This document shows positions 46,960-57,929 of a stretch of 64,000 nucleotides of DNA, one piece after another. A program made the position numbers and the translations under genes. This DNA comes from Chrysomallon squamiferum (taxonomy: Eukaryota > Mollusca > Gastropoda > Neomphalida > Peltospiridae), in contig CM022665.1 of NCBI GenBank assembly GCA_012295275.1, positions 46,309,095 through 46,373,094 of the forward strand. Reading direction: 5' to 3'. Below the pieces are notes generated by a model. That model ran no database searches, was not told the DNA's origin, and was given only the letters and a program-made list of their open reading frames with translations. Numbering within the stretch: position 1 is the first letter of the stretch; every line of letters begins with the position of its first letter.

Positions 46960-47125
46960 AGCAGTACATCTATTTTATGATGGTGAGATGTTGTTCTGGT
47001 GGTGTAGGATTTGTTTGCCTGAGCAGTGGAAGGTTGCTGGATCAATACTGGTTGATGGTTATGTGTGTGTTTTGGATATTTTCATATTTCAGTGTGTGCT
47101 CCCAGTTTATGTACTATATTTACTG
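46960..47125 (+). mobile_element. tRNA-like SINE fragment, degenerate
   Basis: GATGTTGTTCTGGTGGTGTA resembles the 19.9-kb fragment's GATGTTGCCGAATGGTGCAG, and AAGGTTGCTGGATCAATACT resembles its GAGGTTGTCGGATCAATTCT. The shared spacing supports a common tRNA-derived family. Confidence 0.42.
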
Positions 47126-47275
47126 ACTGAGGTTTTTATACTGAAGTTAGTTCTAAAATAAAGTACAGGAATTAAAACAGTATTTAGTTTGGTCATTGGG
47201 AAATGGGTTCATAAGATTCCTTGCTATGAAAAGTTATTCATAGGGTTCTGGCTCCAATACATTTCTTTGGTATAA

Positions 47276-47445
47276 TATATATGTATATGTGTGTGTATGT
47301 GTGTTTGAATATATGTGTATGAGGGTGTGTGTGTGTATGTGTGTATGTGTCTGTATGTGTGTTTGTATGTATGTTGTGTGTATTATATATGTGTGTGTGT
47401 GTATCTGTGTGTGTGTGTGTGTATTTGTATGTATGTTGTGTGTGC

Positions 47446-47499
<54 letters not shown>

Positions 47500-47502
47500 T
47501 AT
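47276..47502. repeat. GT microsatellite complex
   Basis: Interrupted GT/GTAT over 225 bases, with a clean (GT)n at 47449-47499. Confidence 0.95.
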
Positions 47503-47804
47503 AACATAAAAACAACAGTTAATAACAGTAACATATGAATACTCTGTACTGTTTGTTTCACCACACCTCAGAATATGTACATAGATGTAAATTAATTTAT
47601 TGTTTAATGACTGCTCAAAAAAACATTGATTATTAGGTGTCATGTATTTTTAACAATGGTAAACATATTTCAAATAAAAATAAATGTATTGTTAGTAAAT
47701 GTACGTACATATTCGTTATCAACAGATAAGACATATCTTTTATAAAAACAGATATAGCTTTAGCAACAGCAAATGTTTGATTAGATCTTCAGCATATATA
47801 TGTG

Positions 47805-47829
47805 AGGGTGTGTGTGTGTCTGTGTGTAC

Positions 47830-47866
<37 letters not shown>

Positions 47867-47919
47867 TACATACATATATATATACACACACACACACATA
47901 TGTATGTATGTGTGGTGTG

Positions 47920-47976
<57 letters not shown>

Positions 47977-48033
47977 GTATATAGATATATCTATGAGTTT
48001 GTACATATATATGTATGTATGTGTATATACATA

Positions 48034-48068
<35 letters not shown>

Positions 48069-48085
48069 ATGTGTGTACGTATGTT
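47805..48085. repeat. GT, TA and CA microsatellites
   Basis: TA runs at 47829-47850 and 47928-47970, with CA and GT either side. Confidence 0.95.
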
Positions 48086-48089
48086 TCTT

Positions 48090-48825
48090 CAGTAACAGTA
48101 AATAGATAATCAATAACAGTAAATGTTATCTTCGACATCATAAATACCTCAGTGCTATCTGTAAGTACAGGTTCATTAGCTAGTAAATGGTTTGTCATTA
48201 TCAATAAATACTGTACGTGCAAAAACACTAAACAGATCAAAAAAAAATATATATATATAAATATATATACATATATAGATATCCAATAATAATCAGTCTA
48301 TCTTCAGTAATAACGTTAGTTCAACGAAAGAAAATGTTTCAGGTATTAGCGAATGATGTTTCCATTTTTGTTGAAGAAGAATATTTTATTAAACGTAATG
48401 AGAATCGGCTGATATAAATTAAATAACTCTGAGAAAATGGCAAGATGAGGGAAAGGGGAAAAAAAAAAAAAAAAAAAAAAAAGAAAAGGTAATTGACTTC
48501 TGATATGTTATTAGATAAAGTAATTTTCTCTGGTTATAAATTTAATCTGGACGACAGAAATAACATCGGCGATAAAAATAAAAGGATGGAAATGTGTTTA
48601 TGATTGGTTCTTTCTTCCACAGTATTCCTATTCAAGTATTTTAAACAGCTTCGTGTGTTAAACAAAATTTTCCTGCCAAAAAAAAAGAATTGCAAAAAAG
48701 CCCTAGGGGTTTCCAGGAGAAATATGGAAATAGATATTGCACCTATAAATATATCAGCTTGAGTTTCTAAATGCAGAAACAGCAGAAATATGCAAAGAGA
48801 AACTGAAGATATATAAATATACATG
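48090..48825. other. Intron sequence, no gene seen
   Basis: Unique AT-rich sequence with a poly-A run at 48460-48482 and TA at 48249-48275. Degenerate 'AACAGTAAAT' repeats at 48090-48240. Confidence 0.5.
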
Positions 48826-49260
48826 ATCTTAACTTTCTACATACAGAAAGCAGGGAAACAGAACTGAATGTATAATTATATAAACTGCATTTTCTGTATA
48901 CAGAAAGCAGGGAAACTGAAACTGAATGTATAATTATATAAGCTTAACTTTCTGTATTCAAAGCATATTGAAATTTAAATGGAATATATGAATGTCAGCT
49001 TAGTTTCTGTACAAAAAAACAACAACAATATGGAAATTTAAAACTGAATATATAAATATATTAGCTTAACTTTCTTTAGAAACAGGAACTGAATACATAA
49101 ATATAGTGATCTATATGCAAAAATATGGAAAATGAAACTCTGAATATATAAACATACTAACTTAACTTTCTGTGTTAAAAAAACCCTTCAAACTGAATAT
49201 GTTAGCTATATGAGCTTAACATTTTATACACCAAAAATATGGAAACTTGTATATATTGTA
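48825..49260. repeat. ~60-70-bp degenerate tandem repeats
   Basis: The phrases AAACTGAATATATAAATATA, AGCTTAACTTTCTGTAT and ACAGAAAGCAGG.AA recur about seven times. Confidence 0.85.
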
Positions 49261-49371
49261 TCATGTATATATATTGTATTTTGACGTATAAAAATCTAAC
49301 AAAAATTAAAACTCTAGAAAACAATTTTCAAAAATTACTATTTCAAAATGACGCTGATCTTTTTTCGACAC

Positions 49372-49432
49372 TGGATCGCGGGCCGGTGTGTGCCCATTAC
49401 AAGCGTGCTTTAACCTAAGCAGTTTTTTGTTT
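49372..49432 (-). mobile_element. tRNA-like fragment close to the gene 5' end
   Basis: On the minus strand TAGGTTAAAGCACGCTTGTA then ATGGGCACACACCGGCCCGC then GATCCAGTGTCGAAA. This reads like the D-arm, anticodon arm and T-arm order of a tRNA (GGTTAA.GC.CGCTTGTAAT..G, CCGCGATCC). Degenerate B-box. Probably a SINE relic, about 200 bp past the 5' exon donor. Confidence 0.4.
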
Positions 49433-49479
49433 TGTTTTTGTTTTAATTATCACAACTGATGCACTCACTGGGCACAGAC

Positions 49480-50350
49480 AGACAGACAGACCTGAGAGCG
49501 CTATTCGTCTATTGATTCTCCTCTCTGTAGCCGCTGCTTGAAAACAGCAGCTACGTCATCATCATCATCATCACACACACACACCGACTTACCTCGTCCA
49601 TGTTATCGCAAACCTCAGTCATGAAGTCAGTCATTTGCCTCCATTACACCGAAAGAGTTCAAAAAATAAAAAATAAAAATAACAAAATAAAAAATAAAAT
49701 TTTTAAGAATAAAAAAATCTACATCTGGACATTCCATCCATTCACTTAGTTAAGAGACTGAAATACTGCAGAGTTCTGACTGGGTAATTGATGAAATTAG
49801 TATTTATTCCTTCTTCGTTGTCTTGTCCGAGGGAGGAAGTAATAATAAATGATGAGACGGTTTGTCTATCATCGCTGATTGCCAGAGGGCAAAACCAAAA
49901 AGAAAAAAAAAAAAAAAAAAAATCTCTCAGACTGGTTTAGTTTCTTGGTCGATGTCCTGGCAGTTTTCTGAGTCGAGTTGGCACAGTTGATGTTGATGAT
50001 GATGATGAGACGACGATGTTGTCGTTTCTTCCTCCTCTTTGCCATCTCGCGCCCTGGACAGCCGTGCTAGAACCTCATTCACAGTTCCACTAATGGCTAG
50101 CGATGACCTCTTCTGGCCCTTGGAAAGTGACCAATGGTCAGTGGGCTGCGAATGACCACAGGAGAAGTGGAAGATTAGATTTGACTAAACGGTTGTAGTT
50201 GTCTCCAGAGCACACTGCTTATGTTGTAGCTGTGTGGTTCTGACAGTTCTGCTGCTGCTGCTGCTGTTGTTGTTGTTGTTGTTGCTGTTGTTGTCGATAT
50301 TCTGGAGATGTGGACGTTTTGAAACACGTGGGTGTATGCTTGTTTAACCA
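49480..50350 (-). promoter_or_regulatory. Candidate promoter / 5'UTR region of the CUB-domain gene
   Basis: A block of unique, GC-richer sequence surrounds and precedes the 5' exon. It contains scattered CpGs (for example around 50045-50065 and 49490-49555), a CCAAT-type element in gaccaatgg near 50129, and a CTG/TTG run at 50250-50295. No TATA box or initiator can be assigned with confidence. The position immediately upstream of the 49593 donor in gene orientation is the main reason for the call. Confidence 0.4.
49593..49650 (-). CDS. 5' exon: 5'UTR end with possible upstream in-frame start codon
   Basis: The sequence ends GACGAG|gtaagt at 49593, a near-consensus splice donor on the minus strand. 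An ATG at 49634-49632 opens 14 codons (MTDFMTEVCDNMDE) that run to the donor with no leftover base and so join in frame to the ATG that begins the next exon. An in-frame TAA at 49646-49644 closes the frame upstream. The upstream Met would put an acidic 14-residue stretch before the hydrophobic segment, which is poor for a signal peptide. The conventional start is therefore the Met at 43360 and this exon may be entirely 5'UTR. A tiny overlapping ORF (ATG at 49644-49642, stop ending 49627) lies just before the upstream Met. The 5' boundary of the exon was not determined; the surrounding 49480-50350 block is unusually GC-rich and unique for this window. Confidence 0.6.
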
Positions 50351-50880
50351 AACCCCCAGGCATTTAATGGTTAATAGATAGTTATTATTTCTCCTTAATG
50401 ACTGTGATTTGGAAAGTAAAAACCGGTCAACTCACCTCACACACACATACACACAGACACACACACATATACACATACTGTGGTTTGTTAGTAATCAAAT
50501 TGTGAGCCTGAGGTTTGAATGGGATATAAAGCAGAAGAGGTTCTGTGAAGAATTGTGATCACTTCATCATACAAACAATCTAACCACATGTTTGTACTCA
50601 TTTCTGTCTAAGAGAAGAAACCATCAGAAAAATTATTTTATGTCAAACAACAAGGACAAACAGAAATCAACCTAGTTTAAGCAAAAACTATGAGACACAA
50701 TATTGACCATTACCATTTGTAACTGTATCATTATATATCACCACTGTTATCTTTAATAGGCTAATGTTTGAAACATACTTTTTTTTTTTCTGAAAAATCT
50801 TACAATGACATACTGTTTGTTACAAGTGAGGATATATGGTAGTTAATTCATAAAATAAATTCAAAAATAAAAAATTTCAA
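50350..50880. other. 5' flank, no gene seen
   Basis: Short CA run at 50439-50478; otherwise unique AT-rich sequence. Confidence 0.45.
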
Positions 50881-50884
50881 AAAA

Positions 50885-51250
50885 ACCAAAAAACATTTTG
50901 ACCAAAAAGTTGTAATTGACAATTTTATGGACTTCGATGATTTTATGTTCATTTCTGAAAACAAATTTTTAAAAATAGAAAATTAAACAGGAAAACTATT
51001 TTAATCTGCACAAATTTTGGATCAAAATGTGTCTGTTTTGAGAATTCTGTAAGACAAATATTATTTTATCTTCATTTCTGTAAGATGCAAATTAATAAAA
51101 AAAAGTATTTTCATTTGCAGACTTTTTTTTTTTTAACCAAAATTCTTCTATTTTGAGAGTTCTGCAGGTACAAATTATTTTATATTCATTTGTGCAGGAA
51201 GCAAAATTGAAAAGAAAAGTATTTTCTTCTGCATAATTATTACCAATTTT
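50885..51250. repeat. ~110-bp degenerate tandem repeat, three copies
   Basis: TTTTGAGA.TTCTG and TTATTTTAT.TTCATTT.TG words recur near 50935, 51035 and 51155 with similar order. Confidence 0.78.
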
Positions 51251-52030
51251 TTTTTTTTAACAACTAGGAAGAGTGCTTTTTATATTTGATAAAGCAAAGA
51301 AACAAATGATAAGGATTTATCCAGTGAAAGAAAATATTGAAACAAGCAGCAAAAACTCTTTTCACATTTTGTAAAAAATAAAACAAAACGAAATACAAAC
51401 AGCAAAACTCTTTTCACATAAAAGTGCTTCCTCACATTCACTATTTTCTTAACACCACAGAGGAATTCTTTTTTGGTTTAACAAAATTAACAAGTCAGCC
51501 AAAAAAATGTAAAAAAAATTTGACAAGATTCTCCATCTAAAATCAGATCATGTGTGATTTTAAAAATTCATCAAATCAAACAGTTTAATTTAAATGTGCG
51601 AAGAAAACGTTATCATAAATTTTTTTTTTTTTTTTTTGTCATTACTGATATCAGCTTAAATGAGTTTGAAAGGTTAAAAAAAGATTAACTTTAATTAACA
51701 TTTCCTGCTCACTAACCTCGAAGCTAAGATAAGTTTTTTTAAATCTTTCTTTATGCTAATTCGATACAGTTCCCCATTTCTAAAATATCCACTCTAATTC
51801 TTTTTATTTTTATTTTTGTTTTTTAATTTCACTGCCGCAGTTTTTGAAAATCAAATTTGCTGCAAATAATGAATATTACTGCCTCCGGATGGTGGGGACA
51901 CTGTAGACAGTTCAAGATGGACGCCGATAAAGTAGAGAAAACATGCAAAGAAAACATAAAATAAACAGGGAAAATTTCCTGCCTTAAGCTTTCCAGTGTA
52001 GTCTGTAACACGAAACAATTTGGGGGAAAG
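51250..52030. other. AT-rich flank, no gene seen
   Basis: Poly-T at 51620-51638. 51830-52020 is a little richer in GC but carries no supported exon. Confidence 0.45.
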
Positions 52031-52069
<39 letters not shown>

Positions 52070-52297
52070 TTTAAGCAAATGAAATAAGTGATTACATTTC
52101 TCTGAGAACAGAATTACAACTTCTGAAGGGTGCATAAAAATGCAGCCAATCAAAAAACTCGTAACAAAATCGTCTGGGATGGAGTGGAACGATGGAAAAA
52201 AAATGGCTGCAGACGTGTTTAATGTGTTTTCACATAAGAAAGAGTTTAAAATGCAGCCAATCAGAAAATAGGGTACAAAATCATTTAGAACTGAGAT

Positions 52298-52335
<38 letters not shown>

Positions 52336-52600
52336 ATAAAAAGAATAAAGACAAGGAAAAAAATAAAAATAAATAATGGCTGTAGATAATGTTTCTTCAC
52401 ATAAAACAGAAGCTTATGAAGCAGCAAAACAAGAAAACCAAACAGATCAAAAAGTTCACTGGCTGGGTGATGTAAAAATAGTTAAGAGACATGAAAGTTA
52501 ATGTCACTTTCATATAAAAAAGAAATATATCATGAAATGCAGTCAGCCAGAAACACATGCACTATAAAACAGTGTAAGCATGATTGAGAAATAACTGTTA
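52030..52600. repeat. Poly-A runs and ~115-bp degenerate repeats
   Basis: A-runs at 52030-52068 and 52300-52333. The phrase AAATGCAGCCAATCA(A/G)AAAA with ACAAAATC recurs at 52138 and 52250, with weaker relatives at 52430 and 52535. Confidence 0.8.
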
Positions 52601-52627
52601 ATCCAATGAATTTTATTGATTTTAGTA

Positions 52628-52717
52628 CCAAAAAAAAAAAAAAAAAAAAAAGGATATTTTTGTTCCATGAAAAATGTTAATGAAGCTGACAAAAAAAAAA
52701 AAAAAAAAAAAAAAAAT
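52628..52717. repeat. Two poly-A runs
   Basis: A-runs at about 52630-52650 and 52691-52716. Confidence 0.93.
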
Positions 52718-53009
52718 GGTAGAATGAGATATCATTAATATATTGTGTTTCTGGATGTAATGACTGAAATGTGTGATTGAATGAATTACTATTAATTTAT
52801 TATATTTCTAGCACAAAAATTGGTGGATGACATTTAATATAATTCATTATTTAAATTTGACAAGATGTTTTTTTTTTGTTGTTTTTTTCAGTAATGTAAA
52901 AAGTTGACTTTTTATTACATTTCAGAAACAAATGTTTCAAATGTTTGGGTTTTTTTTGGTTTTTTGAACCTTTTATTTATTTATTAATTTTCACTTTGTA
53001 CAGACTTTT

Positions 53010-53304
53010 ATTTGAAATGGAAAATCAGCCTCTTTCTGAAATAATGATAAATGCTGATATAATTTTTTTCAAATACTTTAAATATAATTATGGAGTTTTT
53101 AATACCTTTTTTTTAAAAAATATCTATTTCACAAAAGAAAATAGTTTTGTACGTCATGTCAGACATTTTGGTGAATTCTTTAAATGGAAACTCAGCCTCA
53201 TTCTGAAATGATGATACATACTGATATAATTTAATTTTAAATACTTACAATAATATATAACATCTTTTAATTATTTTTTCAAATATTTAGAATTAGAATT
53301 ATGA

Positions 53305-53346
<42 letters not shown>

Positions 53347-53415
53347 ATTATACCTCTTTCACAAAAGAAAATAGTTTTGTACTTCTTTGTCAGCCATTTT
53401 GGTGAATTCAAACCT
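53010..53415. repeat. Two-copy duplication (~200 bp)
   Basis: AATGGAAA.TCAGCCTC...TCTGAAAT, TGATATAATTT and CACAAAAGAAAATAGTTTTG occur in the same order at 53018-53175 and 53182-53410. The second copy is expanded by a poly-A run. Confidence 0.88.
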
Positions 53416-53441
53416 TCTGCAAATGTCGCATACTTATTTAC

Positions 53442-53543
53442 CTAGCCAGCTGCCGGCAGAAACACTTGTACGACTTGAGTGTTGTTGTAGTTGATGCTGG
53501 AGTGTGTGTGTTTGTTTGCTGTTGCCCACACTCAGCTAGGTCA
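53442..53543 (-). other. Possible upstream non-coding 5' exon
   Basis: On the minus strand an acceptor-like tract (cactttgtacccag) is followed by about 102 nt of moderate-GC unique sequence that ends GCTGGCTAG|gtaaat, a fair donor. It has stops in all useful frames, so it could only be 5'UTR. It lies 3.8 kb upstream of the 49.6-kb exon and has the same orientation. Evidence is splice-like signals and composition only; it may equally be an ordinary unique island. Confidence 0.22.
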
Positions 53544-53619
53544 CTGGGTACAAAGTGGAGGACGTCAAGAGTTCTTTTAACTGCTGCCTCAAGCAAAATG
53601 TCTCTTTTAACATTCTCAG

Positions 53620-53960
53620 TGTTCAAAGATCACAAGTGAAAAAAAAAATTGTTGTTAAAAAAAAATATTTTTTTTTTGAAGCTATCCCAATTAAGTTCTT
53701 TATTATACACAAAAATATCACAAGTGAAAAATCATTTTTAGAAATATGTAGTTTAAAAATATCCCATTTAATTTCTTCATCATATACAGCTATACAAAAG
53801 AAAAATAATTATTAAAAAAAAATATATATATATATTTCAAAAACATTCCAATTAAGTTTTGTTATAATATCAAAAATAATTATAAAAAAATTAAAAAACA
53901 TTGCAATTAAGTTCTTCATTATAAAATTAAAAATAATGATAAAAAAAATAAAAAAAAATA
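53620..53960. repeat. ~80-bp degenerate tandem repeat
   Basis: (A)TCCCAATTAAGTTCTT(T/C)ATTATA and variants recur at 53686, 53761, 53846 and 53905, each with an A-rich tail. Confidence 0.8.
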
Positions 53961-54164
53961 AAATAAAATGTAGTGAAAACAAAAGATAAAAATAAAAAAA
54001 ACTGAAATAAAAACTGAACTGTACAATACAGAGCACATACTCTTAATTGGTTTTTGAGTTTTTTTTAGTGATGAAAATTTAGATCTCTAAAATTTGTGCA
54101 GAATTATTGATAAACTAAATTTAAAAATAAATAAAATTAGAAAAAAAAAAAATTATCAAGCTAA

Positions 54165-54165
54165 G

Positions 54166-54201
<36 letters not shown>

Positions 54202-54460
54202 GTTTTTGTACTTTTAAAGAAAAACTTTTCCTAATTTGAAATGTTTTGGAGAAAAAAAATGTTTAATTCTGAATTTTGAATTTTCTTTTTATATTTGCAT
54301 TTTCTAAAACGCACATTTGGAAAAATAAAAATTAAAATAATAATTGCATATTTCTATCTTATTATTCATAACAACAACTACTACAACTTCTACATGAAAA
54401 TCACACATTCCAATACAGAACCAAATTTTCTTATCTTTTTTTTTTTTTTTTTTTTTTTTT
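54165..54460. repeat. Poly-A and poly-T runs
   Basis: A-run at 54171-54198 and T-run at 54437-54460. Confidence 0.9.
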
Positions 54461-54779
54461 TCTTCTAATATTTCAGTCCCCTCATCCTTCATCAGACATG
54501 AAATATTCTGAATTTAAAACCAAAAAGTGTAATAAATAATAAAAAACCCACAAAAAACCCCTCAGATATTTCATTTTTGCATAACGAATCTCATGACATC
54601 AAACTGAAGTGAAAATTATGCAGGGAGAATTTGAAAACAGGAAGTTGTGCCTCATCTAAATAAGGGAGGAAATTAAGAAGAACAATGACGCCAGATGCCA
54701 TCTTCCGCGATCATCGACTGGGGAAGCATCAATGAATACCAAATTATACTCGTCTTCTTATTCTCTATTTTTTTTAACT

Positions 54780-55083
54780 TCAAAAAATATAAATATTTCC
54801 CAAAAAAAAAAAAAAAAAAAAAAAATGAATTTTGTGTTTTTTTGAAAAATTTATATTTTCTTGGTTCTAAAATATTCTGATTCCTATTTCCTGTTACTTT
54901 CTATAAATTCAGATAAAACATTTTTTTAATTTTTTTTTTTTAACTTTTTTTTTTTTTTTTTTTTTTCAAAAAATTAAAAAAAAAAAAAAAAAAAAAATGT
55001 TGTGGGTTTTTAAAAAAAAAATTATATTTTCTTGCTTCTAAAATATTCTGATTCCTGTTCCTTGACACTTTCTATGAATTCAG

Positions 55084-55119
<36 letters not shown>

Positions 55120-55265
55120 TTTTAAACTTCAAAAAAAAAAAAAAAAAACCTTTTTATGGGTTTTTTTAAAAATTTATATTTTCTTGCTTCTAAAATATTC
55201 TGATTCCTATTTCCTCACACTTTCTATAAATTCATATAATTTTTTTTTTTTTTTTTTTTTTTTTT
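54780..55265. repeat. ~165-bp tandem repeat, three copies
   Basis: TTCTAAAATATTCTGATTCC recurs at about 54865, 55035 and 55190, followed by TTTCTAT(A/G)AATTCA(G/T)AT and preceded by an A-run and TTTATATTTTCTTG. Confidence 0.92.
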
Positions 55266-55269
55266 GGAA

Positions 55270-55570
55270 ATGACAAAATATTCTTGAATAGACTCCACTT
55301 TCTCTGCTGTGAAAGGACATCAACTGTTTTAATTACAACTCACAAACACACGCATGACTTAAGGCTTTGCATATTTCTCTCTGTCTGTGCATATCAGTCG
55401 GTCAATTACTTTTCATAATGCTGAAACCAGGGCTTCAATTATCAAACAAGTTTACTTCTTAAACTGCTAATACACAGAGGAGTGGCCGAGGTGGAATATT
55501 AGCAGCGGCAATCGTCTGCTACTGCAACAGCCTTGACCTTATGCAAATCTACTTGGTGAATGAATGTATG
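55270..55570. promoter_or_regulatory. Unique island with a perfect octamer word, candidate enhancer
   Basis: About 300 bases of non-repetitive sequence. It contains ATGCAAAT (55541-55548, the POU octamer core), several homeodomain-type TAATTA/CAATTA cores (55329-55339, 55402) and GGTGGAATATTAGCAGC. No ORF. Candidate conserved non-coding element about 5.9 kb upstream of the 5' exon. Confidence 0.28.
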
Positions 55571-55650
55571 AATAAAGAGCTACTTGTATGCATGAATACA
55601 GAGCTTTATGTATTTATGTATGTATGCATATTGAGTTAATTACACAATAA
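55560..55650. repeat. Degenerate TGAATGTATGAAT/ATGTATGTAT tract
   Basis: Short imperfect repeats of GAATGTATGAATA and TATGTAT. Confidence 0.65.
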
Positions 55651-55818
55651 AGTTAATTATTTACTGAATGTTGTTTTCAAATATTTCATGGAAAAAATTT
55701 GGTAGGAGTAACCCAAAATGGTTTCCTTGACTTTCTTCTTTCCTTTTTTTTTTAAAATTATAAATGCAGATATTGACAAAGAATGTTTTACACAGAATAA
55801 CAATTTCTGTAATTAAAC

Positions 55819-55821
<3 letters not shown>

Positions 55822-55874
<53 letters not shown>

Positions 55875-55902
55875 CAGATAATATCAGATAGATAGATAGA
55901 TA
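55822..55902. repeat. GA and GATA microsatellite
   Basis: (GA)n at 55829-55871 and GATA at 55885-55901. Confidence 0.94.
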
Positions 55903-55904
55903 TA

Positions 55905-56700
55905 ACAAAACCAAAGAATATTAAAGAAACAGTTATACTATTTAAAAAATTTATTAAAAAAACCCAACAAATTAATGAAATATTTATGCCAAGTCAAAAT
56001 TCCTTCTACAAATCGGTATTTTTTTTCCCCCTCCTTTCTGAAAAAACCTTAATCTGCTGCAATTAAACCAAAGTATTCTTGATGCCACCAAATCAGACAT
56101 TAGAACAAAACCCAATTTTTCCACTTCTTTCCTAACTGCTGTGCAGTTTTAATCTACAGTCACATTGAGGAGGTGATGTGTGTGTGTCTGTTGTTTGTAG
56201 TGTAGTTTAAACACACAATTTCCTTTATGCTGTTTTCTTCTTTATCAGATTTTTACACATTAACAAAACAAAAAAAACACTCTGCCCATCATCAACATCA
56301 AGCTTGTCGGTCCAGCAATTCTGTGACTTTGCAGATTTCTTCACCGAAGACTTGTTCATTAAATAATCCATTATAGTGAGAGATTTATTTTTTTATTTTT
56401 TATTTTTTTTATTTTTTTTATTTTTTGGGGTAAATCAGTTTTTTTAAGGTAATGGATTGTATTGCTGTGAGGAAAGTTGTGTTGTGTTTTTTTTTGTTGT
56501 AACCAAGGTTGAGTAATGAAAGCTTTTTTCGGGGTTTGACAAAGAGTAACAGTATCTGCAGCAAGATGGCACTTAATTATTATCGAAAGTTTAAAAAAAA
56601 AAAAAAAAAAAATAAAAATAGTAAAAATAGTAAAAAATAGTAAAAATAAAATCAATGGCATCTTCGACTGATGGGTTTAGAGTGTGGGTTTATTTATTTA
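55905..56700. other. AT-rich flank, no gene seen
   Basis: T-rich/ATTT run at 56383-56427 and A-run at 56592-56611. The minus-strand open frames are low-complexity. Confidence 0.5.
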
Positions 56701-56749
56701 TTTTTTAAAAGATTTTCTATCTGAGATTATTAGTAGTTTTAGCAGTCTA

Positions 56750-57095
56750 AAATTATATATGTGTGTGTGTGCGTGTGTTATGCATAATATGAAATATATA
56801 TATATAATATATATATTTTTATTTATATAAATATGTTTACTGGTTATTAATATTGTAAATATATATATACACACACACACAAACATATATATGAGTGTGT
56901 GTGTGTGTGTGTTTGTAAATATATAGACACACATACACATACAAACAGACAGATATATACTTGTTATAGTCCGTAAATATCTAAATAAGTACACTAGTTG
57001 TTAATCATGTAAACAGGTCAATATATAATCTAGTTGTAATATATGCAAATTACACACACACACACACACAAACACTCACACACACACACGTGTAT
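56750..57095. repeat. GT, TA and CA microsatellites
   Basis: GT at 56759-56778 and 56894-56914, TA at 56792-56815, CA at 56870-56882 and 57052-57090. Confidence 0.9.
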
Positions 57096-57345
57096 CTAAA
57101 TATGAACACTGGTTATTAATTATGTAAATATGTAAATATATGCACTTATTAACTATGTAAATATGCATAGTAGTAATTATCTATGTAAATATTCAAAAAT
57201 GAATACTTGTTATTATCAATGTAAATATTTAAACATTTGTAGTGGTCATTATGAATGCAGATATCTAAATATACACATAGCTATTATGTATATAAATATT
57301 TAAATGCACCAGTAAATATATATATGTAAAAAATATCTTAATATA
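57095..57345. repeat. ~35-bp degenerate repeats (TATGTAAATAT)
   Basis: Six or more variants of ATTA.TATGTAAATATnnAAA. Confidence 0.7.
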
Positions 57346-57399
57346 CATCATAGTAATTCATAACCACCATCTATCAAAAACTGAAAAAATAAAATAAAA

Positions 57400-57790
57400 A
57401 TAATAATAATATTAACAATAATAATAATAATAATACCATGAGACATAACTATAACATAACATATTACCACGTAATGTAACATTATATATTAGTACTGGAT
57501 ATAACGATAACATTGTATATTAACAATGGACATAACTATAATATTATATATTACTACTGGATATAACTAAAACATTATATATTAACAATGGATATAACTA
57601 TATCATTATATATTAGTACTGGGTATAACTATAACATTATATACTTTTACTGGATATAACTATAACATTATATATTTTTACTGGATATAACTATAACATT
57701 ATATATTACTACTGGATATAACTATAACATTATATATTACTTCTGGATATAACTATACCATTATATATTGATATATCTGTAATATCATAG
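57400..57790. repeat. 31-bp minisatellite, ~10 copies
   Basis: The unit is TGGATATAACTATAACATTA plus TATATTACTAC, at 31-bp spacing (for example ATAACATTA at 57662 and 57693), preceded by AAT triplets. Confidence 0.93.
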
Positions 57791-57929
57791 ACATAACATA
57801 GCTGGTGAATACAGCCGATATTAAGCATCACAAACTAAAAAGACTGCGTAATTAACAAAAATGAACGCACAGACGGAACTTACAACTGGACAGAAACGAG
57901 GACAGATCTATTACCTTTACATCCATCAG

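Larger units (their letters stand above)
944..49650 (-). other. Gene model: two-CUB-domain secreted or ectodomain protein, SOL-1-like, seven to eight exons
   Basis: Hand-joined gene on the minus strand. The exons are 49593-~49650, 43288-43360, 28306-28353, 27211-27391, 14335-14558, 5316-5529 and 2514-2727, with a possible extra exon at 944-988. Counting the introns gives about 6232, 14934, 914, 12652, 8805 and 2588 nt, plus 1499 nt if the last exon is real. All junctions are GT-AG and all codon phases match. From the Met at 43360 the coding length is 954 nt, which is 317 residues plus stop. The protein has a signal peptide (about residues 1-22), a linker with one Cys (29), CUB1 (about 42-174) and CUB2 (about 190-311). 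Sequons lie at residues 131, 162 and 217. The resemblance to suppressor of lurcher 1-like proteins is from memory of the family, not from a search. Other CUB proteins (Neto, LEV-10 type) are less likely alternatives. Confidence 0.88.
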
